A stretch of 12,628 nt of DNA from Clostridiales bacterium (GCA_003451915.1 DMJC01000129.1:1-12628); one strand, 5' to 3'; numbered from the stretch's first letter, positions 1-7,931 are shown. The notes: generated from the sequence alone by a model not told the origin. Program-made: numbers and translations.

Positions 1-1743
1 TTTTACATCTGTTTCAAGCTGTTCGGCTTGACTGATAAATAAATTCAGTTTGACAATGGCTTGCTCATGCACTTCCAGTTCTGGAACATTGCCTGTAGCA
101 AAGGGATGGCCGGTTGCGCCACAGAGCGGGCAAGCCTGGCCATCAACCAGTTTTTTACGTTCTGCTTCGAGATCGTAGATTTTTCGGATGAAGGTCTGTT
201 CGCGCAGCAACATTTCATAATCACGGCGGTATTCACGCAGCAAACGGCCGTCCAGATGACTCTCAAGTGCCTGACTGGCTTCATGTAAAGCGAGCTGACA
301 GTTGGCGAGTTGATCTTGCTGTTCGTGGAATTGATGTTGAATAGTTTCCAATTGCTGCAAGGACTCCTTTTCATTTTTCTGAATAACTGCCAGTGCGCCA
401 GACCGATCCTGCACCTCTTGACGGCAAGTCCCCAGCTGACTGATCAGACGGGAAATGCCAGTCATTTCACTGACCAGTATCTCATCGCAGGAATTGTCAG
501 ACAAATAGCTATGAATACCGGTCAGGTCATTTTGCATAGATTGATAAACAGCAAGCGCTTGACTATACTCGAAGCGTTTTAAGGTAATTTCTCTAGTTTG
601 CCGGTTCAGTTCTGCACGGCTGTTATTCAGCATCTGCTGCTGGCTATCAATCTGCTGATCCAAAGCTCTGACTTTGATCAGTAAAGGTGCTGCCGTTTGC
701 TGCTCGAGTTTGACTGCCAGGAGGTTTGCACGGGCAGTAGCATGCTGTATTTCCAGCATGATGAGATTATCTCGAAGCTTCGGCTGCTGATCCACGCAGG
801 TTTGCAGTGCCTTGCAGTCATTGTCCTGTTGCAGGCGCAGCGCGGCCAGACTGGCGAATTCACCTTCGAGATCTGCTGCCAGCCTGGCCAACTTCAGGCG
901 TTCCCGGTCAGATTGAAATTTGTCCTGCTGCAGACGGACAGCTTCTTCGGCCTGATCCAGTTCGGCGATCTCCCGCCGGAGTCCATGAATCATGTCCAGC
1001 CAATGGATGGCTGCCCGGAGGGTCAGAAGCTGCTCCGACAACTGTTTTTCCTCAGCTGACAGCGTGGCCAGTTCATCATGCAGCAGAGCAGTTTCTTCGC
1101 CATTCAGCATCTTGATGCCGGCTATCTCGGCTTGGAGCCGGCCGAGCAGCTCTAGCTCGCTGCGGCTCCTCTCGTGGACACGCCTGGAAATCTCACTGTA
1201 AATCTCGGTACCTGTGATTTGTTCGAGGACCGGTGCCCGTTCGTCCGGTGCAGTCTGCAGAAAAGACGCGAAACCACCTTGAGCCAGAAGTATCGAACGG
1301 GTAAAACGATCGAAATCCATGCCGGTCTTTTCTTCGATCACCCGCAGAACGTTACGGCGCTGGGCTTCAATGACTTGGCCGCTGATGGCGTCAGAAATTT
1401 CATGGCGAGGTTCCGCCAGTTTGCCGTCGGGCTTTTTGCGCGCACGGTGCTGACTCCAGACACAGCGAAAACGACCGGCTTGTGATTCAAAGGTCACTTC
1501 AGCCAGGCATTCTCCGGTCTGCCGCGACATGATCTGATTATCACTGGCGGTAATTCGGCCGAGCCGCGGTGTTGCTCCATACAAGGCCAGACAGATGGCG
1601 TCCATGATCGTTGACTTGCCAGCACCAGTCGGCCCAGTTATGGCGAAAATGCCATTGCTGACGTAATCTGGTGCAGTAAAATCGATGAACCAGTCACCAT
1701 AAAGGGAGTTTAAATTTTGTAGCCGAAGCTCGATTATTTTCAT
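1..1743 (-). CDS. sbcC: SbcC, Rad50-like ATPase of the SbcCD nuclease (3' part beyond left edge)
   Basis: This is the ATPase subunit of SbcCD, the bacterial Rad50/Mre11 complex, which opens DNA hairpins and trims blocked double-strand ends in the cytoplasm. The frame is open from ATG 1743 to base 1, giving 581 residues of a protein usually about 1000 long. The start reads MKIIELRLQNLNSLYGDW. Walker A is GPTGAGKST at residues 37-45 and the Q-loop is LLAQGGFASF with Q155. From about residue 180 the protein becomes long Leu/Gln/Glu-rich helices typical of the coiled coil. The zinc hook CPLCG is at residues 538-542 (bases 118-132), so the window ends just after the coil turns. Walker B and the signature motif lie outside. 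An AAGGAG ribosome site (1752-1757) sits 8 nt before the start and abuts the sbcD stop, so the two are probably translated together. Identification is very secure. Confidence 0.96.
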   Translation of the reverse strand, partial: MKIIELRLQNLNSLYGDWFIDFTAPDYVSNGIFAITGPTGAGKSTIMDAICLALYGATPRLGRITASDNQIMSRQTGECLAEVTFESQAGRFRCVWSQHRARKKPDGKLAEPRHEISDAISGQVIEAQRRNVLRVIEEKTGMDFDRFTRSILLAQGGFASFLQTAPDERAPVLEQITGTEIYSEISRRVHERSRSELELLGRLQAEIAGIKMLNGEETALLHDELATLSAEEKQLSEQLLTLRAAIHWLDMIHGLRREIAELDQAEEAVRLQQDKFQSDRERLKLARLAADLEGEFASLAALRLQQDNDCKALQTCVDQQPKLRDNLIMLEIQHATARANLLAVKLEQQTAAPLLIKVRALDQQIDSQQQMLNNSRAELNRQTREITLKRFEYSQALAVYQSMQNDLTGIHSYLSDNSCDEILVSEMTGISRLISQLGTCRQEVQDRSGALAVIQKNEKESLQQLETIQHQFHEQQDQLANCQLALHEASQALESHLDGRLLREYRRDYEMLLREQTFIRKIYDLEAERKKLVDGQACPLCGATGHPFATGNVPELEVHEQAIVKLNLFISQAEQLETDVK

Positions 1744-1757
1744 CAGCCTGTCTCCTT

Positions 1758-2984
1758 TTATTCTGCATGAAGGTCGGTTTCAGCAATCGAACGGACAATT
1801 TCCTGATAGGCGGAGATCAGTTCCGGCTGTTCCTTTTCGTTGATTTCGTTCTGATCAAGGCATCGTAAGAAAACATCCTGAATGTTAAGGTCGTCAAGGG
1901 TTTCCTCAGCAAAAGCGCGAGCCAGCGCTCCTTCCAGCACACGCCGATTTTTGATTCGCTGACATTCCATGGCTGAACCAGACAGCGCAGCGTCAACCTG
2001 TTCACGCAAATCGGTGATGATTTCGGTACCGGTATACTCAATTTCCAGCCAGGCATTGCTGCCGGCCATTTGCAGTTCGCCGATCTTGGCCATGATCTCG
2101 GACAGCGAGCCATTGATTCTGGCCAGCGGCTGAAAGCAGGGGACAGGCCGTGTTGAAACTGACATTGTGCACCCATTGAAATCTACGATGACAACCTGCT
2201 TTTCATGATTGGCTTCGCCAAAACCCATCGGCAGCGGCGAGCCCGAATAGCGCAGATGGTCCTGACCGCCTAATTTCTGCGGTACATGCAGGTGACCGAG
2301 CGCCAGATAATCAATGTCTGGCGGAAAGGCATCGACGCCGATCTGGGCGAGCGTACCTACGTAGAGTTCACGGACACCATCACCATCGACAGTCTGCCCG
2401 CCGGCGGCGAAAAGATGACCGGTAGCGATCATCGGGATATCACCGGTTTCTGCTCTCATCTGCCGGGCAATGCTGACAACCTCTTCGTAATGGCTGCGCA
2501 ATCCGTCGATAAGTTTGCTGCCTTTTTCCTCGATCGATTCGCCGGCTTCAACCGTCCGCAGATCGCGGTCCCGCAGGTAAGGAATGGCACAGACGATCGC
2601 TGCAGGCCGGCCGTTCCGATCTTTGAGAACCAGAACTTCATCGGCGGCATCGGACGGTTTTTCACCGATGATATGGACATTGAGGTTCTTCAGGAGTGCC
2701 TTGGGCGCTTCCAGGAAGGATGGCGAATCATGATTGCCGGCGATGATCACCACATGACGGCAATGCGACCCGGCAATGCGGCCGAGAAATTGGTAATAAA
2801 GTTCCTGCGCCCGGTTGGATGGCGTGCTGGTGTCAAAAACATCACCGGCCACAAGCAAGGTGTCAATTTGCTCATTGTGCAGCGTTTCTGCCAGCCAGCC
2901 GAGAAATGCGGCGAACTCGTCATAACGCTTGCGGTTGTAAAGTGAACGGCCAAGATGCCAGTCAGACGTGTGCAGGATTTTCAT
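1758..2984 (-). CDS. sbcD: SbcD, Mre11-like nuclease subunit of SbcCD
   Basis: A 408-residue metallophosphoesterase that is the nuclease partner of SbcC; in the family it acts as a Mn-dependent exonuclease and hairpin endonuclease. The metal-binding motifs occur in order: SDWHLG (D8, H10), AGDVFD (D48), GNHDS (N84, H85), ATGH (H190) and LGHLHVPQ (H231, H233). The length matches the family (E. coli SbcD is about 400). The C-terminal third, beyond about residue 290, would be the capping and SbcC-binding part. An AGGAGG site lies at 2990-2995, 5 nt before the ATG, and directly beside the stop of the upstream ATPase gene (2997-2999). Only 14 bp separate its stop from sbcC. The order sbcD-sbcC is the usual operon. 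I see no separate promoter in the 12-bp upstream gap, so transcription probably comes through the ATPase gene or from a promoter inside it. Confidence 0.96.
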   Translation of the reverse strand: MKILHTSDWHLGRSLYNRKRYDEFAAFLGWLAETLHNEQIDTLLVAGDVFDTSTPSNRAQELYYQFLGRIAGSHCRHVVIIAGNHDSPSFLEAPKALLKNLNVHIIGEKPSDAADEVLVLKDRNGRPAAIVCAIPYLRDRDLRTVEAGESIEEKGSKLIDGLRSHYEEVVSIARQMRAETGDIPMIATGHLFAAGGQTVDGDGVRELYVGTLAQIGVDAFPPDIDYLALGHLHVPQKLGGQDHLRYSGSPLPMGFGEANHEKQVVIVDFNGCTMSVSTRPVPCFQPLARINGSLSEIMAKIGELQMAGSNAWLEIEYTGTEIITDLREQVDAALSGSAMECQRIKNRRVLEGALARAFAEETLDDLNIQDVFLRCLDQNEINEKEQPELISAYQEIVRSIAETDLHAE

Positions 2985-2996
2985 GAGCGCCTCCTC

Positions 2997-4226
2997 TTAA
3001 ATCATTTGCGCGGGCAGTATCCAGACATTATCAATTAACGGCAGACGTTCTTTAGCCAGACAGATCAATGCACCAGTACCGATCTTCTTAAAAGGTATAT
3101 CTTCAAGACATCGAAAGTTACGAACCATCGCCTTGGTTGGATCACTGGCCGTTTTTATCTCAATCGGATATAGAAAATCACCCTCTGAAATAAGCAAGTC
3201 TATCTCGTTTTTATCAAGATCGCGGTAATAAAAAAGCAGAGGCTTCACAATGCCTTCGTTGTAGTAACTTTTCAATATTTCTGCAAATACGAAGCTTTCA
3301 AATATATGACCCCACATCGCTCCATTGACCATCTGTTCCGGCGTGTTCCAACCCAAAAGCCAGCAAATGAAGCCAGTATCCAGAAAATATATTTTTGGAG
3401 TCTTGACCAGGCGTTTGCTATAATTATTTGAATAAGGCTCAAGCAAGAAAACTAAGCCACTTGACTCTAAAACTGAAAGCCAGGATCGCACAGTTTTAAC
3501 ATCTTTACCGCACATTTCGGCGATGGTTGTCATATTGAGCATCTCACCTGTCAGCGATGCCACCGCCTTGACAAATTTAATAAAGGCTGACTCATCTTGG
3601 ATTTTCAAAACGTCTTTAATGTCTTTTTCAATATAAGTCTGGAAATATGAGCTATAGTAATCAGACCAATCATGCAAATCACTTTCAGTTTCATGTAGCT
3701 CCGGGAAAAAACCCTTATGAATCACAGAAATCATTTTTAAATAATCAAATTCTGTTTTCAGCTCATCCATCGTTTCAAAATGTGATATTACCGGTAAAAA
3801 AGGAGTCCGGTAATCGATACCTGCAAGTTCACTGATTGAAAGACCCAGCATTTTTATAATGCCAGCACGTCCGGCAAGGCTGTCACTGACATTTTTCATT
3901 AACTTCAAGCTTTGCGATCCAGTCAGATAAAACTGGCCTTTCTTTTTATTTTCATCAACAATATCTTTGATATAATCAAAGAGTTCAGCAGCCTTTTGAA
4001 TTTCATCAACAATGACCGGTGGTTTATTTATCTCAAAAAATAAAGATGGATTTTCTTTAGCGCTTTCGCGAACAAGCGGCCTGTTCAATGTCACATAATT
4101 GATATTATGATAAACATCCTTAAGCATGGTTGATTTGCCGACTTGACGGGCACCGGTCAAAACTAACACAGACTTTCGTCTGGATATTCGTGCGACAACA
4201 GGTTCAATATGTCTTGGGAAGTACAT
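2997..4226 (-). CDS. AAA ATPase with C-terminal DUF4143 (nuclease-fold) domain
   Basis: A 409-residue protein of the AAA_14/DUF4143 type, abundant in anaerobic bacteria and often in variable gene regions; its biological role is not settled. The ATPase part has Walker A GARQVGKST (residues 25-33), Walker B VIVDEIQK (D74, E75), a sensor-like YLTGSQS (100-106) and the conserved LAGR with R120. The C-terminal domain (about 245-365) starts with a winged-helix-like stretch and carries E310 (GHIFESF), D343 (NEIDLL) and E356/K358 (IEIKT), the layout of a PD-(D/E)xK nuclease fold; activity is inference. I start at ATG 4226 because AAGGTG (4234-4239) is spaced 7 nt from it. An in-frame extension to 4295 would start inside the promoter's -35 box and has no ribosome site. 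The gene is visibly AT-rich compared with its neighbours, suggesting transfer. A toxin-antitoxin or defence role is possible but unproven. Confidence 0.88.
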   Translation of the reverse strand: MYFPRHIEPVVARISRRKSVLVLTGARQVGKSTMLKDVYHNINYVTLNRPLVRESAKENPSLFFEINKPPVIVDEIQKAAELFDYIKDIVDENKKKGQFYLTGSQSLKLMKNVSDSLAGRAGIIKMLGLSISELAGIDYRTPFLPVISHFETMDELKTEFDYLKMISVIHKGFFPELHETESDLHDWSDYYSSYFQTYIEKDIKDVLKIQDESAFIKFVKAVASLTGEMLNMTTIAEMCGKDVKTVRSWLSVLESSGLVFLLEPYSNNYSKRLVKTPKIYFLDTGFICWLLGWNTPEQMVNGAMWGHIFESFVFAEILKSYYNEGIVKPLLFYYRDLDKNEIDLLISEGDFLYPIEIKTASDPTKAMVRNFRCLEDIPFKKIGTGALICLAKERLPLIDNVWILPAQMI

Positions 4227-4233
4227 TGAGCGA

Positions 4234-4239
4234 CACCTT
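4234..4239 (-). promoter_or_regulatory. Ribosome binding site that fixes the ATPase start
   Basis: AAGGTG on the minus strand, 7 nt before ATG 4226. No comparable site precedes the two in-frame ATG codons further upstream (4268 and 4295), so the protein should begin MYFPRHIEPV. Confidence 0.7.
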
Positions 4240-4248
4240 CTTCCCGAA

Positions 4249-4271
4249 ATTATGGAATTCAATTCCATAAT
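4249..4271. promoter_or_regulatory. Perfect 23-bp palindrome, candidate operator of the ATPase gene
   Basis: Two exact 11-bp arms, ATTATGGAATT and AATTCCATAAT, surround one central C (4260). The right arm covers most of the predicted -10 box (4267-4272) and the centre coincides with the expected transcription start near 4260. This placement fits a dimeric repressor blocking RNA polymerase, probably autoregulation of the ATPase gene or control of the divergent pair. The palindrome is seen directly; the operator role is inference. Confidence 0.65.
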
Positions 4272-4295
4272 ATACGAAAAAGTACAAGAAATCAA
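4267..4295 (-). promoter_or_regulatory. Sigma-A-type promoter for the ATPase-sbcDC run
   Basis: On the minus strand, TTGATT (4290-4295) and TATTAT (4267-4272) are separated by exactly 17 bp; each matches four or five of six consensus bases. Transcription would start near 4260, leaving an untranslated leader of about 34 nt before ATG 4226. It is the only convincing promoter seen for the three minus-strand genes ATPase, sbcD and sbcC. Confidence 0.6.
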
Positions 4296-4319
4296 TTCTG
4301 AATACTAGTATAGTAGCGC

Positions 4320-4356
4320 GGAGGGTTTTCTGATGCTAGAATGCGATCATGGATAA
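4320..4356 (+). promoter_or_regulatory. Ribosome site plus 7-codon upstream ORF overlapping the regulator start
   Basis: GGAGGG (4320-4325) is spaced 7 nt from an ATG at 4333 that opens a short frame, MLECDHG, ending in TAA at 4354-4356. The regulator's ATG (4349) lies inside this frame, out of phase with it, and has no good ribosome site of its own at normal distance. This arrangement would make the regulator depend on ribosomes ending the leader peptide. The bases are seen directly; the coupling is inference. Confidence 0.45.
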
Positions 4357-5476
4357 CATCTTGTTTGCAATCGATCGCTTGAGACGTCTTAGCCGCTTGC
4401 CCATTGGTCTGGCGGACGATTTAACATCACCTCAGCAGCGGATGCTGGCGGAAAGAGCTGCTCGTGAGCAGTTTCCGGTCTTCGAGATTCGTAATGGCAC
4501 TTCGATCAGTGGCGCCTGCACGGATCAGGGTGGCCAAACATTCCTGATCGGCCCCGCTGAGCTTGACCCAGAGATGAATCAGCAGCATCATCCACTGACC
4601 ACACTGCCTGATTTTCTGACCACTCTGGCTCTGCTGAACCAGATACTCAATGGCCAGATGGTCACTGAAGAGCATCTCATGAGGCAGGGCGCAGGGGATT
4701 CGACTTCAGCACAGATTGATACGAGTGACCTGCTGACCTATCGGCTCGATCAGAATGAACATGAAATTTCGCATCTGAGTTACAGCCAGGAAAAACAACT
4801 GATCAATGCGATCCGTGACGGAAATGTTCAGGGCATGCTTGGCAGTTTGGACCTCTCGCTGATCAGCCGGGCTGGGCGGGTGGCCCGAAAGCAGATAAAA
4901 AATTATGAATATCTGGCCTGTTCGGCGATAACCCTGGCAACCCGGGCGGCGATGGACGGCGGAATCGAGCCGCAGATGGCTTATGCCATGAGTGACCTCT
5001 ATTTGCAGAAACTGGAAAACTGTGACAGTGAAAATGCCATTTTCGCGTTGCTGCAGACCGCGCTTCGTTCATTTGCTGAAGCAGTCGCCAGACAGCGCCA
5101 GGTGAGAAACCGGGCGTCTTACATTGAAGCCTGCAAATCATATATTGAGAGTCATTTGAACAAGCCGCTCAGGCTCGATGACATCGCAGCTGTTCTTGAT
5201 ATTAACCGATCATATTTATCCCGGCGATTTTCAGCCAGCGAGGGTATCGGTGTTCAGGAATACATTCGCCGCAAGCGAATCGAAACAGCCTGCGGGCTGC
5301 TCAGGCATTCCGGCCGGTCGATCGCTGAGATTGCCAGTTATCTGTGTTTTCCGACACAAAGTTATTTTGGTCAGGTTTTCCGCCATTATATGGGTATGAC
5401 CCCGCAGAAGTATCGCCTGGCCAGACAAACTGAAGTAACAGAATCAACAAAAAGACAACAGAAACGATATAAATAA
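4349..5476 (+). CDS. AraC-family transcriptional regulator, probable controller of the adjacent GH3 gene
   Basis: A 375-residue cytoplasmic regulator. The C-terminal AraC DNA-binding domain runs from about residue 258 to 358, with first helix-turn-helix RLDDIAAVLDINRSYLSRRF and second SIAEIASYLCFPTQSYFGQ, followed by the typical F-x3-MGMTPQKYR ending. The middle part (about 145-225, including ATRAAMDGGIEPQMAYAMSD) is a helical module common in Firmicutes AraC proteins. The first 100 residues are a likely sensor that I cannot assign to a named ligand domain. An in-frame TAG at 4337 limits the start to ATG 4349 or TTG 4361; ATG is preferred though its own ribosome site is poor (see the upstream ORF). 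The gene lies 64 bp before a GH3 gene on the same strand, so the likely inducer is a glucoside or oligosaccharide. It is divergent from the ATPase gene. No strong promoter is visible; TATAGT at 4309-4314 has a poor -35. Confidence 0.9.
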   Translation: MDNILFAIDRLRRLSRLPIGLADDLTSPQQRMLAERAAREQFPVFEIRNGTSISGACTDQGGQTFLIGPAELDPEMNQQHHPLTTLPDFLTTLALLNQILNGQMVTEEHLMRQGAGDSTSAQIDTSDLLTYRLDQNEHEISHLSYSQEKQLINAIRDGNVQGMLGSLDLSLISRAGRVARKQIKNYEYLACSAITLATRAAMDGGIEPQMAYAMSDLYLQKLENCDSENAIFALLQTALRSFAEAVARQRQVRNRASYIEACKSYIESHLNKPLRLDDIAAVLDINRSYLSRRFSASEGIGVQEYIRRKRIETACGLLRHSGRSIAEIASYLCFPTQSYFGQVFRHYMGMTPQKYRLARQTEVTESTKRQQKRYK

Positions 5477-5477
5477 A

Positions 5478-5505
5478 CTGAAAACCTTCGCTAGAATTAT
5501 ATTAT
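5478..5505 (+). promoter_or_regulatory. Possible weak promoter region for the GH3 gene
   Basis: CTGAAA (5478-5483) and TATTAT (5500-5505) are 16 bp apart, just after the regulator stop. The -35 is poor, as expected where an activator such as the neighbouring AraC protein is needed. A direct TTCGC pair (5487-5491, 5513-5517) and an AATTAT pair (5495-5500, 5508-5513) lie here and could be part of a binding site, but this is weak evidence. Confidence 0.3.
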
Positions 5506-5528
5506 GCAATTATTCGCCCTACTTTGCC

Positions 5529-5533
5529 GGAGG
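5529..5533 (+). promoter_or_regulatory. Ribosome binding site that fixes the GH3 start
   Basis: GGAGG ends 7 nt before ATG 5541. An in-frame GTG at 5535 is only 1 nt from this site and cannot be served by it, so the protein begins MNIESILNQM. Confidence 0.85.
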
Positions 5534-5540
5534 TGTGCCA

Positions 5541-7904
5541 ATGAATATCGAATCCATTCTCAACCAGATGACTTTATCAGAAAAATGCTCCTTACTGGCT
5601 GGACGTGATTTCTGGCACAGCACGGGCTGCGAGCGGCTGGGCGTGCCCTCCATCATGCTGACCGACGGGCCGCATGGCTTGCGCAAACAGTCTGGCAGCG
5701 CAGACCATCTCGGCTTGAATGCCAGCGTGCCGGCCACCAGTTTTCCGACAGCCAGTGCCACGGCCTGCTCTTTTGATCCTGATCTGCTGGAAAGGATGGG
5801 CCAGGCTCTCGGAGAAGAATGCCGGCAGGAAGACGTTGCAGTCATACTTGGCCCCGGACTCAATATGAAACGCAGTCCGTTGTGCGGACGCAATTTCGAA
5901 TATTTCAGCGAAGATCCGCTGCTGGCCGGTAAAATGGCGGCGGCTCTGGTGCGTGGCGTGCAGAGTCAGGGCGTCGGCACATCGATCAAGCATTATATGG
6001 GCAATAATCAGGAAAAAATGCGCATGGTATCCGATTCTTTAATTGATGAACGAGCCCTGCATGAAATCTACCTGCGCGGGTTTGAAATTGCTGTTCGCGA
6101 ATCACAGCCCTGGACCACCATGATGGCATATAATCGGGTCAACGGAACCTATGCTTCGGAAAATCACCGTTTAATGCAGGAAATTTTACGAGACAGCTGG
6201 GGTTTTCAGGGCTTGACGGTGACTGACTGGGGCGCCGAAAGCAATCATATCGCCAGCGTCAAAGCCGGTCTCGACCTCGTGATGCCCGGTCCGCGGGCGG
6301 ATTACGCTGAAGCCATCCAGGCAGCCTGTGAAAAAGGTGAAATCAGCCCGGCTGAGCTGGATGCCTGTGCCCGCCGCATCCTCGAAATGGTCGCGAAATA
6401 CCAGGATGCTCAGCAGAAACCTTTTAACTGTGATCTGAATGCTCATCTGGATCTGGCCCGTGAGGTTGCTGAATCCTCTGCAGTACTCCTGAAAAATGAT
6501 GGCATGCTGCCGCTGTCACAAGGCAAGACCCTGGCCTTGATCGGCACTTTTGCCAAGAAACCTCGTTACCAGGGCGCCGGCAGTTCGAAAATCAACCCTT
6601 ATCAGCTGGACAATGCGTTTGATGCCTTGCAGGATCTGGGCTATGACCTGGCTTATGCGGCAGGTTACCAGCATGAAACCGGCCAGACCGACGATGCCCT
6701 GCTGGCCGAAGCTGTCAGGCTGGCGCGTTCCCGTGATGTCGCCATTGTCTTCGCCGGTTTGCCGGATGCTTATGAATCAGAAGGCTTTGACCGCAGTTCG
6801 CTGGATCTGCCGGAAGGACACAATCGACTGGTCGAAGCAGTCTGCCAGGCAAATCCCAATACAGTGGTCGTCCTGTTGACCGGCAGCCCGGCCGTCCTGC
6901 CCTGGCGCAACAGGGTCCGATCGATTTTACTGATGTATCTGGCAGGCTGCCAGAGCGGCAAAGCGACAGCTAACCTGCTGACCGGCATCGCCGATCCAGG
7001 CGGCCGTCTGGCTGAAACCTTCCCGCTCGCGCTGACCGATACGCCGATCGGCAGTGATTTTCCGACTTCGACCCGCCAGATACCTTACCGGGAAAGTATT
7101 TATATCGGGTATCGTTATTACGATAAAGCCCGCAAAGATGTCCAATATCCATTTGGTCACGGCCTCTCCTATACGAACTTTTCGTATGAGAATCTGACGG
7201 TCAGGCAGCAGGAAGGCAGCGCTCAGGTCAGTCTGACAGTCCGCAACAGCGGCGGAAGGGACGGCAGTACTGTGGCTCAGCTTTATGTCCGGCCGCACCG
7301 CTCAGCAACTTTCAAGGCTGTCCGCGAGCTCAAGGCTTTCCACAAAGTCCGACTGTCCGCCGGTGCCAGCCGGCAGATCACATTCGAACTGGATGACCAG
7401 GCATTCGGCCACTATGACAGCCATCACAGCCATTGGGTTGTAGAACAAGGCACCTACAGCATCGAGATCGGTGAGTCAAGCCGTGACATCAGGTTATCTG
7501 CGGACATCGAGGTTGCAGGCCAGACAATCCAGAATGATCTGGACGCTTTACCGGACTATGTCCAGCCGGAACACGGGCGGGGATTCCCGGAGCAAGCGTT
7601 TCGAAAACTTTACGGACGTCCTTATCCGTTGTCAATTTCTGCACGGCCGTTTACACCGGATTCATCGATAACTGATATACAATCCTCGCTGATCGGCCGC
7701 CTGCTAGGCAGGATCATGCAGGGTGCCACAGCCAAAATGGCCGGCAGCGATCCGGAGATGCGGAAAATGGTCATGGAAATGCTGGGTGACATGCCGTTAC
7801 GTTCGTTGCTGATGAGCAATGTCAAAGCACAGCAACTCCATGGCCTGATCACGATGCTGAACGGAAAATTTTTCAAGGGACTTGGCATGATTTTGAAAAA
7901 GTAG
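5541..7904 (+). CDS. Glycoside hydrolase family 3 beta-glucosidase-type enzyme
   Basis: A 787-residue retaining beta-glycosidase of family GH3, most likely a beta-glucosidase or related exo-enzyme on short oligosaccharides. No signal peptide is present, so it should be cytoplasmic. The (alpha/beta)8 domain (about 1-285) has MLTDGPHG (39-46), GRNFEYFSEDP (116-126), substrate-site K150-H151 and VTDWG with the nucleophile D229. The alpha/beta sandwich domain (about 305-520) contains YESEGFDR, where E414 is the best acid/base candidate. YPFGHGLSYTNF (536-547) leads into a fibronectin-III-like domain to about 655. Residues 661-787 form an extra C-terminal tail found, to my knowledge, in some clostridial GH3 proteins; it is rich in Met and Leu (PEMRKMVMEMLGDMPLRSLL). 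The regulator 64 bp upstream probably controls it. Exact substrate cannot be read from sequence; beta-xylosidase or arabinosidase activity is possible. Confidence 0.93.
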   Translation: MNIESILNQMTLSEKCSLLAGRDFWHSTGCERLGVPSIMLTDGPHGLRKQSGSADHLGLNASVPATSFPTASATACSFDPDLLERMGQALGEECRQEDVAVILGPGLNMKRSPLCGRNFEYFSEDPLLAGKMAAALVRGVQSQGVGTSIKHYMGNNQEKMRMVSDSLIDERALHEIYLRGFEIAVRESQPWTTMMAYNRVNGTYASENHRLMQEILRDSWGFQGLTVTDWGAESNHIASVKAGLDLVMPGPRADYAEAIQAACEKGEISPAELDACARRILEMVAKYQDAQQKPFNCDLNAHLDLAREVAESSAVLLKNDGMLPLSQGKTLALIGTFAKKPRYQGAGSSKINPYQLDNAFDALQDLGYDLAYAAGYQHETGQTDDALLAEAVRLARSRDVAIVFAGLPDAYESEGFDRSSLDLPEGHNRLVEAVCQANPNTVVVLLTGSPAVLPWRNRVRSILLMYLAGCQSGKATANLLTGIADPGGRLAETFPLALTDTPIGSDFPTSTRQIPYRESIYIGYRYYDKARKDVQYPFGHGLSYTNFSYENLTVRQQEGSAQVSLTVRNSGGRDGSTVAQLYVRPHRSATFKAVRELKAFHKVRLSAGASRQITFELDDQAFGHYDSHHSHWVVEQGTYSIEIGESSRDIRLSADIEVAGQTIQNDLDALPDYVQPEHGRGFPEQAFRKLYGRPYPLSISARPFTPDSSITDIQSSLIGRLLGRIMQGATAKMAGSDPEMRKMVMEMLGDMPLRSLLMSNVKAQQLHGLITMLNGKFFKGLGMILKK

Positions 7905-7925
7905 ATCTCTGCGCTGGTTTTGGGC

Positions 7926-7931
7926 TATAAT
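7926..7931 (+). promoter_or_regulatory. Consensus -10 box before yhfC-like gene
   Basis: A perfect TATAAT lies in the 59-bp gap between the GH3 stop and the next start. No -35 resembling TTGACA is found at 15-19 bp, and there is no TGn extension, so this is only a possible internal promoter starting near 7938. The genes could equally be cotranscribed with GH3. Confidence 0.35.

Noticed and set aside
2286..2945. Long plus-strand open frame of 219 codons
   Set aside because: It is antisense to sbcD, whose complete set of metallophosphoesterase motifs shows the minus strand is coding; the plus-strand product matches nothing and has no convincing ribosome site.
4227..4295. 23-residue N-terminal extension of the ATPase
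   Set aside because: The upstream ATG falls in the -35 box and the extension lies over the palindrome; the ribosome site at 4234-4239 supports ATG 4226.
6927..7298. Minus-strand open frame of 123 codons inside the GH3 gene
   Set aside because: It is antisense to a well-conserved GH3 region, with no ribosome site and no recognisable domain.
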